Of a DNA stretch of 64,000 bases, positions 23,016 to 35,525 are shown in pieces. The notes below the pieces were generated by a model. That model was not told the DNA's origin and ran no database searches. It saw nothing but the letters and a program-made list of their open reading frames with translations. How positions within the stretch are numbered: the stretch's first letter is position 1; each line of letters opens with the position of its first letter. Source of the stretch: Megascapheus bottae (taxonomy: Eukaryota; Chordata; Mammalia; Rodentia; Geomyidae); contig JANJXV010000014.1 of assembly GCA_024803745.1 (NCBI GenBank), forward strand, positions 3,457,001 through 3,521,000. Direction: 5' to 3'. A program made the position numbers and the translations under genes.

Positions 23016-23898
23016 TTTTCTTTAGTGCTTTTTTTAAAAAAAATTTAGGAACTAAAGCAAAGTAAAAATTTCTTAATTTTCAACATAAATGTTCAATTTT
23101 AACTGAATATTTGTGAGAATAAAGGAGTATGTAGTTTAGGTAAGTTGATCTGCTTTCTTTGAGGAGGCCTCTTGGCTTACTGACAATCAGAGGAATGTGT
23201 TATGAACATAGGAATAGCTCACTACTTGATTGCTTCCTGACACCACTCCCTCCCAAGTTAGAGAAGTATAGAACATGTCCTGAGGGTTGAAAGCAGTTCT
23301 TTGCTTCAGAAGGAGAAGGATCACAGAGTTCTAGGACTTCAGTGGACTATGTACAAGAGAAACTGCATATGTGGGCTGAAATGTTTCTTCTAACCTTCAG
23401 ATGTGCTTGTTCCAGTAGACTTGTTTGTTTGAAATTGTGATTGCCAATTCACATGCTCTTTAGATATACTGTATATAGTTATACAGTACAGTTACACTGT
23501 GATAATTTTATGAAGTAATAAAGTTGGATTACCTGGTGAAAAAATCTAGTTTTTCATCCAAAAAAGAAGAGATAATTGAAAAATTAAAGAGTTATGCAAC
23601 ACAAGAGGCTTACTGTAATGGTATGTAATAGTAGAATGTATAACTATCAAGTGCATTTTCTTGTATTTTCCAGTCAATGAATGACTTGATTACCTGGTTA
23701 CTACCTGGTTCAAGAAGTGGTTCTTGCTAGGCTTCAGGTGTGGCTTAAGCTTGAATGAGTTGGTTCATCCCTCTGGGATGGAGGAATGAATCCTCTGGAG
23801 AGCATCAGCAAGTGTGAAGTCTGATTGTTGGTAATGATCAGGAATTCTTGGTTGATCAAGAGACTCAGACCTTTTCTGGGTACGAAGCAATACTCTTT

Positions 23899-24091
23899 TT
23901 TTTTTTTTTGCCAGTCCTGGGCTTGAGCTCGGGCATGAGCACTGTCCTTGGGCTTTCCTCAAAGCTAGTGTTCTACCCTGAGCCACTACACCATTTCTGG
24001 CTTTTTTCTATGTATGTAGTACCAAGGAATCAAACCCCAGTCATGCATGCTAGGCAGGCACTCTACCACTAGGCCAAACTCTCAGCCCCAG
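23899..24091 (-). repeat. ID-dimer SINE, antisense, 15-bp TSD
   Basis: Flanked by GAAGCAATACTCTTT (23884) and GAAGTAATACTCTTT (24092), one mismatch. The body runs from TTGCCAGTCCTGGGC to TCTCAGCCCC. Confidence 0.9.
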
Positions 24092-25002
24092 GAAGTAATA
24101 CTCTTTATCTGCAAATTTGCATGCCCAGTCTGAAACTCTTTGCATCTTTTCAGTGTTCAGTGACACCAGTGTTTTATTAATCATTTATTAAATGCATACA
24201 ACTCCTTTCCTGTTTTACATTTAAGAATGGAACAGAAAAGTACATTCAATAATAGAAAAAGAAATTTAATTCCAGTTTTTAAAAAAAGTATTTTTGGTTG
24301 GGGAAAAATGAAGAAGCTCCTTTTTTTGAGGAAAAAAGATCCAAACAATAGTTCTCTTATAAAGAGAGAGAATTAACCATATCTCTTAGATATAAAAACC
24401 AACCTGATGCTGTCCTTGGGCTCATATGCACAGCTTTGGCATGGACTGCCTGTGACCAAAACAAAAACAATTGCTGTCCACCTCCAAATAAATGGCTGGG
24501 CAGTACTTTGATGTTGTGTAAACTCAAAGGTAGAGGGCAAACTGCTGAGAAAAGCTGTTGATTTAAAGCTAATACTTATAAAATTAGGTTGATAGAAACA
24601 CAAAATTAAAACAGGATGCATACCTGGCTGGATATGGAGCTATTTTAAAATATTTCTCCATAGTCATCTGTTTTACTAATTTACTTTAAATATGATTTAA
24701 TAATAATATGTTCAGAAAATAATTGAGGCAGGAAACCATAAGTATAAAAGTCTCTGCATGCCCTGAAATGCTTTCTCTTGAGACAGAAGCAGCAAAAGGG
24801 ATTCATCTTTTGTAATCAGTTCAGATGAATTGGTTGCGGCTTCTCCGAGTGCCGTATATGCTCTAAGTCTCACAAAGAGACTTGTTAAAACAGTAAAATA
24901 AAGATGTGATGTTTTATTTTCCTGCTAGTACTTCAGATCTTTAATTGTCAGGATGATCATGCTTATTTTCTTTGACTGAAAAAAAAGTCTTTTTAAAGCT
25001 AC

Positions 25003-25186
25003 ACTAGATAGGTGAGTGTTCAATGCTCTGTATAATCTAAGATGATTAAAAATATCTTCCATCACTCTTTTCAATATTTTTCCAGGTATTACTTACTAGA
25101 TAGGTGAGTGTTCAATGCTCTTTATAACCTAAGATGATTAAAAATACCTTCTGTCATTATTTTTAATATTTTTCCAGGTATTACCT
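25003..25186 (+). repeat. 92-bp tandem duplication with splice-site-like junction
   Basis: Copies start at 25003 and 25095 with ACTAGATAGGTGAGTGTTCA and end with TTTTTCCAGGTATTAC. They differ at about one site in ten. The junction creates acceptor-like ATATTTTTCCAG, 18 bases (25086-25103), and donor-like AG|GTGAGTG. Confidence 0.85.
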
Positions 25187-28100
25187 TTAAAGCAATGTTT
25201 ATGGACAGGTGGATATTTAAATTACTTAAATGTTTTATTTAAGTAATTTTGTTTTGAAGCACCTTTATGATTTTCCTAATTGATCCCATTAATATCTTAG
25301 AACTTGGACAATGTGAAGCAAAATGTTAAAATTGAAATGCTTTCAAAAAGGCTAACTGATTTACTTAGTACTAAGGATATAATATAGTTTTTAGTTCATA
25401 CATTTCTTTGTTTAAATGAGGCAGCCTATTTTCCAAATATCCATGTAAGAAATTATTTTATACAATACATCACATTCCCTTTGATTTGACAACTCATGTT
25501 TATATAACATACAAGTTGAATTAAAACTTTTAATTGTACATTTGTTTATTTATGAATGTATTTAATATACGGAGTCTGCATAGCTCTTGCTTCAGGTAAT
25601 GGCTTTATCCCAGTTGCAGCTAGATCAGTTATTCAATGGTATACTGCCTCAACTCAGAAAATAAACCACAAAAGGGTCTTTGGTCACCAAAATAGATGTA
25701 GCAAATGCAGACTGTTTTGTGCATCTAGAAGAGCACTGTGTGTGTCAAAACAGCACGTATTTGCTCTTAACGTGCAAGCTCACCTCGTTTAGTAGTCTGG
25801 TTTCTAAACCTACAGCCGATTAATAACAGCAAATTAGAGAGGATAGAGAAAGTGCCATAGGTAACTACTGATAGCAATGAGAAATGACAGCTGACAACTT
25901 GTCTACAGAGGAGAAAACAGAAAATCTATAAAACATACAACCTTAAAAAGCATTAGCAGCCTGAGACCTGCTAGCGTGATCGGTAAATGACAAGGCAACC
26001 AAACAGCCCATAAGGGCGTCGCTGTATAATGGAGCAGAAAGCAGTAATTGATGTGCAAAATGATGATCTTATACCGTCATGAAAAAGGATCGACCACTGA
26101 GTACTTTAGAAAATCAGCTCTTTGGAATGATTCATTCCATGGGGATCCTGGTAAACTGAGATTTCATCCTAGCCTTGGAAACCTTAAAAATTAGACAACG
26201 ATGATATAAATCGGCCTGTTAAAGTGATTAACTTGGTAATAAAGTGTCTATAAGAGATATCTACACACAATTGATATCTCTTAAAGGCCACCAAACATGC
26301 ATATTGATGACAATTTATGACTTTCTTCTCAAAGATTTCAAAGGAGAGACAACTAAGATTTAAATCTAATGGAAAAAATCAGTCTCCACACTTAAAAGAG
26401 CGTTTCTATCTTTGTAGCCATATATTTGTTCCTGGCAATGCAATATGCAACAAAAAAATCTGATAAGTGGCTCCGGACATTTTGTAGAGAAGGGACTGAA
26501 TTATGGCTGTACACATACCCTTGCTGTTAAAAATAATCATTGTAGTTTTTGTGAAGTTCTGTGTCCTAGATTCATTCACAGTTCACCACTCTAATTATTC
26601 ATTAATTTTACTAAATGCACCCACATTTGCTTTTGTTTTTAAGGTAAGTGTAAGTAAGCACACAGATGCATATCATGTTTTCATCACGAAGAGAGAAATT
26701 TTCCAGTGGATTCTTAGTAAAGGAAGGTAGGATACAATTTTGGTAGCATGAGGTCCTACTCTGTTATCACTGCTCTCACCATCTATTGAGTCTTGGTTCT
26801 GTGCTGGCATGTAATATGCAATTGTTGAAATGGTCTGTAGTTTTTCTATCCTATGACTAAAACATACAGAAAATAGTTCTGTGAACAAGAGTTTAGTAGC
26901 ATAGGAAAAAGAGACATTAGAAATTAGGATGGGTGAGTTCATGAATCTGGCTACTTGCTGACATAACCTTTGAGCGCTCTTCTCTACTCAGATATGAATT
27001 TTTTCTTTTAAAATTCTATCACTTTTGACAGATTGTTTTCAGAAGTCTTTAATCTTTGCACATCTAGCTATCTGCTGTTTGAAGATGATACTTTTGATCC
27101 CTGTGGGCTCAGATTTGCTTTAATTGTTTTGCCTATTAATGTTGATAGATTTGCACAGGATTTAACCACACACTGGTTCCCAGTTTCAATTGTATCCAAT
27201 GGCATGTGTTTACAGAGGTAATGGATTTGCAGCCATAGAAGATTGCAAAACCATGCGGTACATAGAAAAGCCAGACCCTGTGACCTTGGCTTGATTAGCA
27301 AAAGCACTGTACACATGTATATTTCAGAGATTATTAGATCTTTGTATTGTAACTTCTTACAGTGTTTAAATTTGACTTTTAAGAATTGCTCCTAGGGAAA
27401 ACAATATTATCGAGCTTGTGGTTTGTGAGTGCTACACAAGCATGTGTGACTGCAACTTGTGTTAACTCTTACAATAGCCTTTCTCTGTAGGTGTTGGCAC
27501 AGACTCTAGCAGCATTGTTGAAATAGTTCATGTTTAGAACAAGAGCCTAGGGCTTTGGATTCCGTGTGTGATTGTTGGTTTTCTAAGGAAGTATAGGTGC
27601 AAATATTGCCCAAATAGCCTTCCATGGAAGAGCTATTTGTTTTGCAAGTAACAAATAGGAAAAGGAAATGGGAAGAGCTCTTCTCTAAAATGTTGTGCGG
27701 GTGCCCATAATTTAAACTGATGCTACAGAAAGGAAGTATTATTTTCACAAACAAAACATAGTGGCTCAGTCATTTTCCATATCTGGATGATGAATATGAC
27801 ATACATCTGTATCATGTTTTTCTCAATGTGAATGGCATACTATACTTAAAGTGAAGCAGGCTTTACTGTGGAGTTGCCAGGGTAACTGACCAGCAAGTAT
27901 GCAGTTTAGCAGACTGCAGAAAGGCAATTGAGTACACATGAATAAAGAAATGTGTATGTCATCTTAACACCCAGGAGAGCTATGGTGGGTTGTAGCTTGA
28001 TCGTAGATCCCAGGTATATATATTTTAATGAAGACAGAAAGTGATATGGAGTGCCAGATATCCTGTAATTATTTCATGTTAGGCCTTATATAGAAAGTAG

Positions 28101-29772
28101 AATCATCTCAGTACTATTTAATGTGAACAACCTGCTTTTAGTTTGCTTTATTACTACTTCATAGTAATAAAGACTAAGGATGATTATTAGGTTATTATGT
28201 GAATGGAGAATAGTAATGTATAAAATGTTATACCTTAAATTAAGTAGTAGATGTATTTAGTTCACTGGCCTGAGACTTGTATCTGCCTTTGCAGGGCTTT
28301 GTATTAGAAAGTATGCATCCATTCTATGAACATTGATGACCTTACTCAAATATGCCTGACACTCTTTCAGATGCCCAAAACAGTGACAGCATAAGCAGAA
28401 CTTAATATGTCACTTTCAAGATATGTCTACTCTGCAGAAAGAAAAATTTAGAAGCAATTCACTTAGATTATTCAAAATATTCTTATTGTTTATATGTAGG
28501 GTTTGTGTTCTGGAATTTGAATGCCTTTAATGTAGAGTGAAATAGACTTCTCAGCAGGAATTGAAAGCTTTCCAGAATTAGATTCTTCTTCCTCAGAAAA
28601 CAAACAAACCAAACACTCAGGACCCCAGTACAACTGGCCTTCCCTGAAGTTCTACTTAGCACCCCATTACGGGGTCTTGCATGTGTATTCTTTGCTGAAT
28701 GTTTAAAGGCCCCATCTCTGAGTTCTAGAAACCTGTTTATACTTTAGGAATTACATTGCGTTTTCCTTCTGTAAATGTTTTTCCAATTTTTCCAAACGTG
28801 TTTGCTCATCTTCTCTTTCCACAAATTGCTAAAGCACTTCATGCCTTCAGGGTAACATTTACTTAGGAGGGTATTAGTTTTCCAAACTGGATAGTGAACT
28901 CTTGTTGTGGGGTCTCCACAACACCTAACACTCAGGATGCAAATTCTAAGCTCTTTTGTATTTTTTCAGTCATTCATTTTCACAGGTGAGTAAATGATCC
29001 TTAGGCTGAACATTGTAAAGACTATTCCTAGTCTAGCTCTAGACAAGTGAGCAAAAGGTCCCCTTCCATACCTAGTTACACTTAGTTTAATCACTTTGTC
29101 CATTTGCATAGCCTTTGGAGTTGTGTTTTTAGTAGTCAAATTTCAGATATGTGAATCTACAGGCCTAATATTTTCATTCAGTTTGCCTTTATTTGGGGAA
29201 GGGGGAGGGATAGCCATCCATAGAACTACAGGGACAAGTTTTCCTAGAAAAGAAACTTTGTTATAGGAATTCTTATTTTTATACTGAAAATGTTACTGTC
29301 AGTAACTTGCTATGTCAGGCTTTTAGTAAGTTATGAACTTGGTATGAACAGCCTTGGGGTTCTGAAGGTTAATTACCACATTCACCAATCCATCAGTTAC
29401 TAAGAGAAAGATCTGGCCAGACAGAAATTCTCAGTCTAAAAATTGTAGTTTCCCACCAATCAGGAAGCCCAGAAAAGATTTAGAGGTGACAAATATGATG
29501 GCACTAATGTGCTAGGGAAGATGCTGGTATCCAAAGAAAAATAATAAGTAGAAACCAATCAAACCAATTTAGCCATTTTAATGTACTCACCTCTTACATC
29601 TTAAGCAAGAGTGAATCATGAAATTGGCCCCATTTCACTTAAAGAAATTATTTGCAGTGAATTATGTAATATAATATTCTGTTGCTTATTCAGGATATAA
29701 CACAATATAACAAAGTATACTCTTTGAATTGTTAAATGTCAGGATTAGGGGAAGAGTAGTATTAGTTACTTT

Positions 29773-29998
29773 TATTTTTTTTGTGGGTCATGGGCTTGAA
29801 CTTTTGGCCTGGGTGCTGTCCCTGAGCTCTTCAGCTCAAGGTTATCACCCTACCCCTTGAGTCACAGCCACACTTCCTGTTTTCTAGTGATTAATCAAAG
29901 ATAAGAGTTTCACATTCTTTAGTGCCCAGGATGGCTTTGAACCTTGATCATCAGATCTCAGTAGCTAGGATTATAGGCATGTGCCACCGTGCCTGACT
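29773..29998 (-). repeat. B1-fusion SINE, antisense, 13-bp TSD
   Basis: Flanked by perfect GTATTAGTTACTT duplications at 29759 and 29999. Confidence 0.9.
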
Positions 29999-30220
29999 GT
30001 ATTAGTTACTTCTAAGAAGGAAATGAGAACTGAGTACTCAGAAAGAGTACCTAGTACATTTTTTCTAAATGTATACAGTTTTCTAAATATATATTGATGT
30101 CTATATTTGCTTTAATTAGTATTATTAGTATATTATATATATGTATTAGTCTGACTTGTTTCTCTGAAAGAATGTATTATACATTGTTACTACTTAAAAC
30201 TTATTTCTGAAAGGAATGAG

Positions 30221-30350
30221 AGGCTGGTGCTGGTGGCTCATGCTTGTAATCATAGCTACACGGAAAGATGAGATCTGAGGATCATAGTTCAAAGCCATCT
30301 CCAAGGCCCTGAGTTCAAGCCCCAGGAAGGTCATTAAAAAAAAAAAGGAA
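30221..30350 (+). repeat. B1-fusion SINE, sense, internally deleted
   Basis: The B1-like left half (GGTGGCTCATGCTTGTAATC) is joined directly to the end of the right module (CCTGAGTTCAAGCCCCAGGA) with an A-rich tail, so about 80 bases of the middle are missing. Confidence 0.75.
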
Positions 30351-30478
30351 AGAAAAAGAACAAAATCAAACTGTAGTCATTATGTTGATCAACTTTCATG
30401 ATGTGTTTTATTAATAATAATTTCCAGTAAAATTATGTGGCTGTTTCATTAAGCCAGCAATTTCTTTGTGTGTGTGTA

Positions 30479-30704
30479 TGCTGGCTCTGGAGTTGAACTC
30501 CAGGCTTGGGAGCTGTCTTTGAGCATTTCTTTGCTCAAGGCCAATGCTCTACACATTGAGCCACAGCTCCATTTCGGGCTTTTTGGTGGTTAATTGAAGA
30601 TGGGCATCTCAGAGTCTCTTCTTCTCAGGGTGGTTTCAAACTGTAATCTCAGATCTCAGCCTCCTGACTAGCTAGGATTATACCCATGAGCAACTGGTGC
30701 TTGG
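30479..30704 (-). repeat. B1-fusion SINE, antisense, diverged
   Basis: It contains TTGAGCCACAGCTCC, TGGTGGTTAATTGAAG and CTCAGCCTCCTGACTAGCTA. It lies about 250 bases upstream of SGCE exon 2. Confidence 0.8.
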
Positions 30705-30896
30705 CTACCCAATAACTTTTAAGACTATTACATGTGTGTGTAATTTTACATAATCTTTGGAAATCAATAGAATTTTCCATGTTTCATCCTAAAAAATCAT
30801 TGTTCTTTTGCACAAATAGTTATTAACAAAGTTCCCTTGTGTGTTGTTTTGCATTGAACTGAGAGTTCTGTATTGTAAAACCCTTGTACACAATGA

Positions 30897-31085
<189 letters not shown>

Positions 31086-31806
31086 TAGGGAGGGAAAAGT
31101 GGTTAGTTTACTAAATGTTTATATACATTGTTTCTTCAGTGTGCCCTATCTGGGTGGTACATAATCAGTTATCATTAAGGTCATTTAAAATGATCTGGCT
31201 ATATAACAATTGGTTTGTAGAATATTTCTAACTTGAAGATTAGAAATTTCATTGCAGAAGAAAATAATTCACATTTGAATTTTAAAGATAGAGTATTTCT
31301 GGATTCTGAGCCTTAAGTTTTATGCTTCTGACAGGTGGGCTCCCTTTATTCACATAGATATAATTATAGATATATAATTATGATTTTTACACTAGAGCTT
31401 ATGTATAGTATAAAACCATGCATATATTGTAGAACAGAATGAACTATGATATTAAGAGTTCTTAAAAAGCTTTTACAAAATGACATAATTTGATAAAACT
31501 TCTTAATGATATAATGGAGATTTTTTTCTTCAAAGTAATATCAGTCATATATCCTTATTTAATTCACTATTGGTTTCACTATGTTATTTTGAGTGATCAC
31601 AAATGCCATCAAATTAATGCAGATACAGAAGAATAATAGGAGAAAATATTTTAAGTTGTAAATGTCTTGCAGAAAATAAAAATGACTTCTCTGAACAATG
31701 ACTTATCATTTGTAAGAACACATTTTTAATGTTGAATGAATATAGATTTTTTTGTAGATTATATGTTAAATAGCACATCTGAAAACACTTCTAAAATAAA
31801 GGTGTA

Positions 31807-31993
31807 GGGGCTGGGAGTTTGACCTAGTGGTAGAGTGCTTGCCTAGTTGCACAAAGACCCGGGTTCAATTCCTCAGTACCACATACATAGAAAAAAGCCA
31901 GAAGTGGTACTGAGGTTCAAGTGGTAGAGCTCTAGCCTTAAGAAAGACCAAAGGCACTACTCAGACCCTGAGCTCAAGCCTAGGACTGGCAAA

Positions 31994-32036
<43 letters not shown>

Positions 32037-32037
32037 A
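31807..32037 (+). repeat. ID-dimer SINE with (AAAT)n tail, sense
   Basis: A full dimer whose tail is eleven or more AAAT units (31990-32037). The flanks AAATAAAGGT on both sides suggest the target-site duplication, although the tail makes its right edge ambiguous. Confidence 0.85.
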
Positions 32038-32110
32038 GGTAGACATGTTCTTAACACTTTTTAGGCAAAGAAGTACTCTTTACCTCAGTGATTTTTAAAA
32101 TGTTTTCTTA

Positions 32111-32593
32111 GAAAAAAATCATATTAAGTGAAGTAAGTCAGACTCAAAGGAACATAGGCTCAGTGTTTTCCCATATTTGTCATAATTAGTATAAACTTTG
32201 GACTCTCCTAGCACAGGTTTATAATAGGGCAAAACCTAGATACATAAGGCCATATAGGATGAGGCTAAATGAAAGGACCTCCTAGATATAGAAACAAGAG
32301 CCACATAAGGTGTGACTGTTGTTCTTTTGTACTATGTTATCTCTCATCTCTTTTTTGCTCCTTGGTTATCTCATCTTGTTACACTATCTTACCTTATTAT
32401 CTGATATATTGTATGAATGTTTATTTGGTTATTTGAAATAGGATAGGGAAGGCGGAAAACATTAGATGAAGGGAGAGGGTGGGGGAGGGAAATGGAGACA
32501 AAAACATGAAAAGGGGGTATCAGTGATTGTTAAGTAATGCACCTTCTATCTGGTAAATGTAATGTAACCCTTAAATTAATTACAATAAAAATT
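32111..32593 (+). repeat. 5'-truncated L1, sense
   Basis: The 3' end of an L1: it starts within the ORF2 C-terminal region (GAAGTAAGTCAGACTCAAAG), continues through a 3' UTR with a GGGAGAGGGTGGGGGAGGGA tract and ends CAATAAAAATTA. The flanks TTTTTAAAATGTTTTCTTA (32092) and TTTTTAAAATTTTTTTCTTA (about 32594) are a diverged duplication. It is non-coding and inactive. Confidence 0.75.
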
Positions 32594-32713
32594 ATTTTTA
32601 AAATTTTTTTCTTATGAGCTAGACCATGTTTGAAGAACTCTATAGCTCAACATGGTGAGCAGTAGCTCTGTGAGGAAGAACATGGAGGTAGAGTCATAAA
32701 AATTAACTTTGAG

Positions 32714-32876
32714 GGCTGGGAGAATGGCCTAGTGTAGAGTACTTGCCCAGCATGCACAAAGCCTTGGATTTGATTCCTCAGTATCACATACACAGAAAAG
32801 GCTAGAAATGGTGCTGTGACTCAAGTGGTAGGACAGTGCCCAGGCCCTGAGTTCAAGCCCTAGGACTGGCAAAAAG
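32714..32876 (+). repeat. ID-dimer SINE, sense, 13-bp TSD
   Basis: Perfect AATTAACTTTGAG duplications lie at 32701 and 32877. The right module has an internal deletion of about 25 bases. Confidence 0.9.
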
Positions 32877-33268
32877 AATTAACTTTGAGTTTCACCACTT
32901 AGACAAACCAGGGAAAATTACATATTCCATCAATAAAATTAGGGCTAAGAATAACACTACATATATACATAAAATATAATAAATGTATGAAGGGTATTTG
33001 AAGACAATATCCTAAGATCAGGTACAAACTAATAAACCGTATTAACATTCATATTACTCATGCATATTGTCATTAGCACAGTTGTCTTGAGTCTGACATA
33101 ATCTTCTATCCTCCAAAGTTTTAAAATTATATTATTTTGATTTTGGTGATATTGTTATAGTTTTTTAATCTCCCTGAATTGCTTCTCCAAAACATGAAAT
33201 CATTAATATGATTAATGGAGATAAGGAGATTTTACTGAAAGCTGTTTGTTAGAACTGGCCTGCTCTAA

Positions 33269-33664
<396 letters not shown>

Positions 33665-34552
33665 TAAAAGATCGAAGTTTGCATATAATATATATATATA
33701 TATAATTTGAAATTTAAAATTTGAAATTAAAGTCATAGGTTATTATGTTAACATTTTGTGAACAGAAACACAGTAAACATCTAGAAATGTGACATTCCCT
33801 TCTATTCTATAAAGTTTGCTGTTCCAACTTTTAAAGATGACAGTCTAAATTTTAAAAAAGAATTGAATAACATTTGAAAGAGAGATTTTGGCAATATGTG
33901 TTCTGTTTAGGAAAATGGATATAAAAACAAGCATTTAATCCTTTTATATTTTGAATTCAGTGTGATGTGTTTATTGCAATACATCTTCTGAGGCAAACAT
34001 TGTGAAAGGTATTGCGGAGTAGAAAGGTGAGGAGTGGGTGAGAGGTTAAGGCACTGAGATAAAAACACATATTTAGTCAATACTGTCTTAACTCCACTCA
34101 TAGGAAGGTGCTAAGAAGTCCCTATACAAAGCAGGAAGGAAATTAAATTGGTCAGAGGAAATATCAGAATCTAGGAGGTCGGAATTGGGAAGAGGGCTTA
34201 CTGATAGTTTCTCAAGCATTACCCTTGTTTAAAAAAATGAGGAGTAAGAAATCTTGCTGTATTATCTCAGAGAATTGTGCATGTGGCTCATTGTGCAAAT
34301 GGCAAGGACAAGTTTCTGGTATGCTTAAGGACAAATCTTTGAGGTAAATCTAGTAAGCGATGCTGACTTAGCCTGTAGTCTAAATTAACTTGAGTTCTAT
34401 ACTATTTACTGGTAGTAGGCATGGCAGCAAGAAATGCTACAGGAAGTGACAGTGGAATTGACAAGAGCTTGCTCAGGTCCCAGGTGACAAATTTTCTATA
34501 CTGTCAGCCACAAATATTCAGGTGATTACATGCTTTGAGGTTTTATTTTCTC

Positions 34553-34790
34553 CTGATTTTTTTTCAGTCATGGGGCTTGAACTCTTGGCCTGGGGCTGAC
34601 CCTGAGCTCATCAGTTTAAGGCTACCACCCTACCCCTTAAGCAACAGTGCTACTTCCAGTTTTCTAGTGATTAATCAGAGATAAGAGTCTTATAGACTTT
34701 ACTGCCTGGGCTGGCTTTGAGCCTTGATCCTCAGATCTCAGCCTTTTGAGTAGCTAGGATTGTATGTGTGAGCCACCACACACCAGGCTC
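34553..34790 (-). repeat. B1-fusion SINE, antisense
   Basis: Complete antisense copy from TTTTTTTTCAGTCATGGGGC to CACCAGGCT. Confidence 0.85.
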
Positions 34791-35084
34791 CCCTAAAATT
34801 TTACTAAGTTCTAGACGATGGAAATAAGCTTCCATGTTGGCCAAGGAGAGAGTTCAGTTCTTCATTTGTTTTCTTCTTATTATCATTATTTTTTGTGGTA
34901 CTATACAGTTTTATACTTAAAATTACTTTGAGTGATTCAATTTGTAAATCAAATTTCTTCAAGAAATGTAGACTTAAGATAGACTGATATACCTGTATGT
35001 ACATATAAGACAGTCATGTTGAGTTATTATCATATTAATTAAAAAATATTTAGTAAATCTAATCTACTACATTGAAAAAGCAAA

Positions 35085-35285
35085 GGAGCTGGGCATTAGT
35101 GGATCATACCTGCAATCCTAACTTCTCAAGAGGCTGAGATCTGGGAATCAAGGTTCAAAGCCAGGCTGAGCAGGAAATCTCGTAAGACACTTATCTCCAA
35201 CTAACCATCAAGAAAATGGAAATGGAACTGTGGCTCTATTGGTAGAGCACTAGCCTTGAGAAAAACTCTCAGACACAGTCTTGTT
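35085..35285 (+). repeat. B1-fusion SINE, sense
   Basis: GAGCTGGGCATTAGTGG, AGAGGCTGAGATCTGG, CTAACCATCAAGAAAATGG and GTAGAGCACTAGCCTTGAG are visible in order. The 3' end is lost. Confidence 0.8.
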
Positions 35286-35305
35286 AGTTTCAGTAACAGT
35301 GAAAG

Positions 35306-35525
35306 AAGCTAGACACTGGTGTCTCATGTCTATAATCGTAGCTATTCAGGAGGCAGAGTTCTGAGTCATAGTTTGACACTAACCCAGGCAACTAAGTCTG
35401 TGGGACTCTTATTTCCAATTAACCACCAAAAAGCTGAAATTAGAGCTGTGGTTCAAGTGATAGAGTGCTAGCTTTTAGGGAAAAGCTCAGTGACAACACC
35501 CTGAGTTCAAACCCCAGGACCAGTA
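35306..35525 (+). repeat. B1-fusion SINE, sense (second of a close pair)
   Basis: A second diverged copy in the same orientation, running from AGCTAGACACTGGTGTC to CCTGAGTTCAAACCCCAGGA, only 20 bases after the previous one. Confidence 0.8.
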
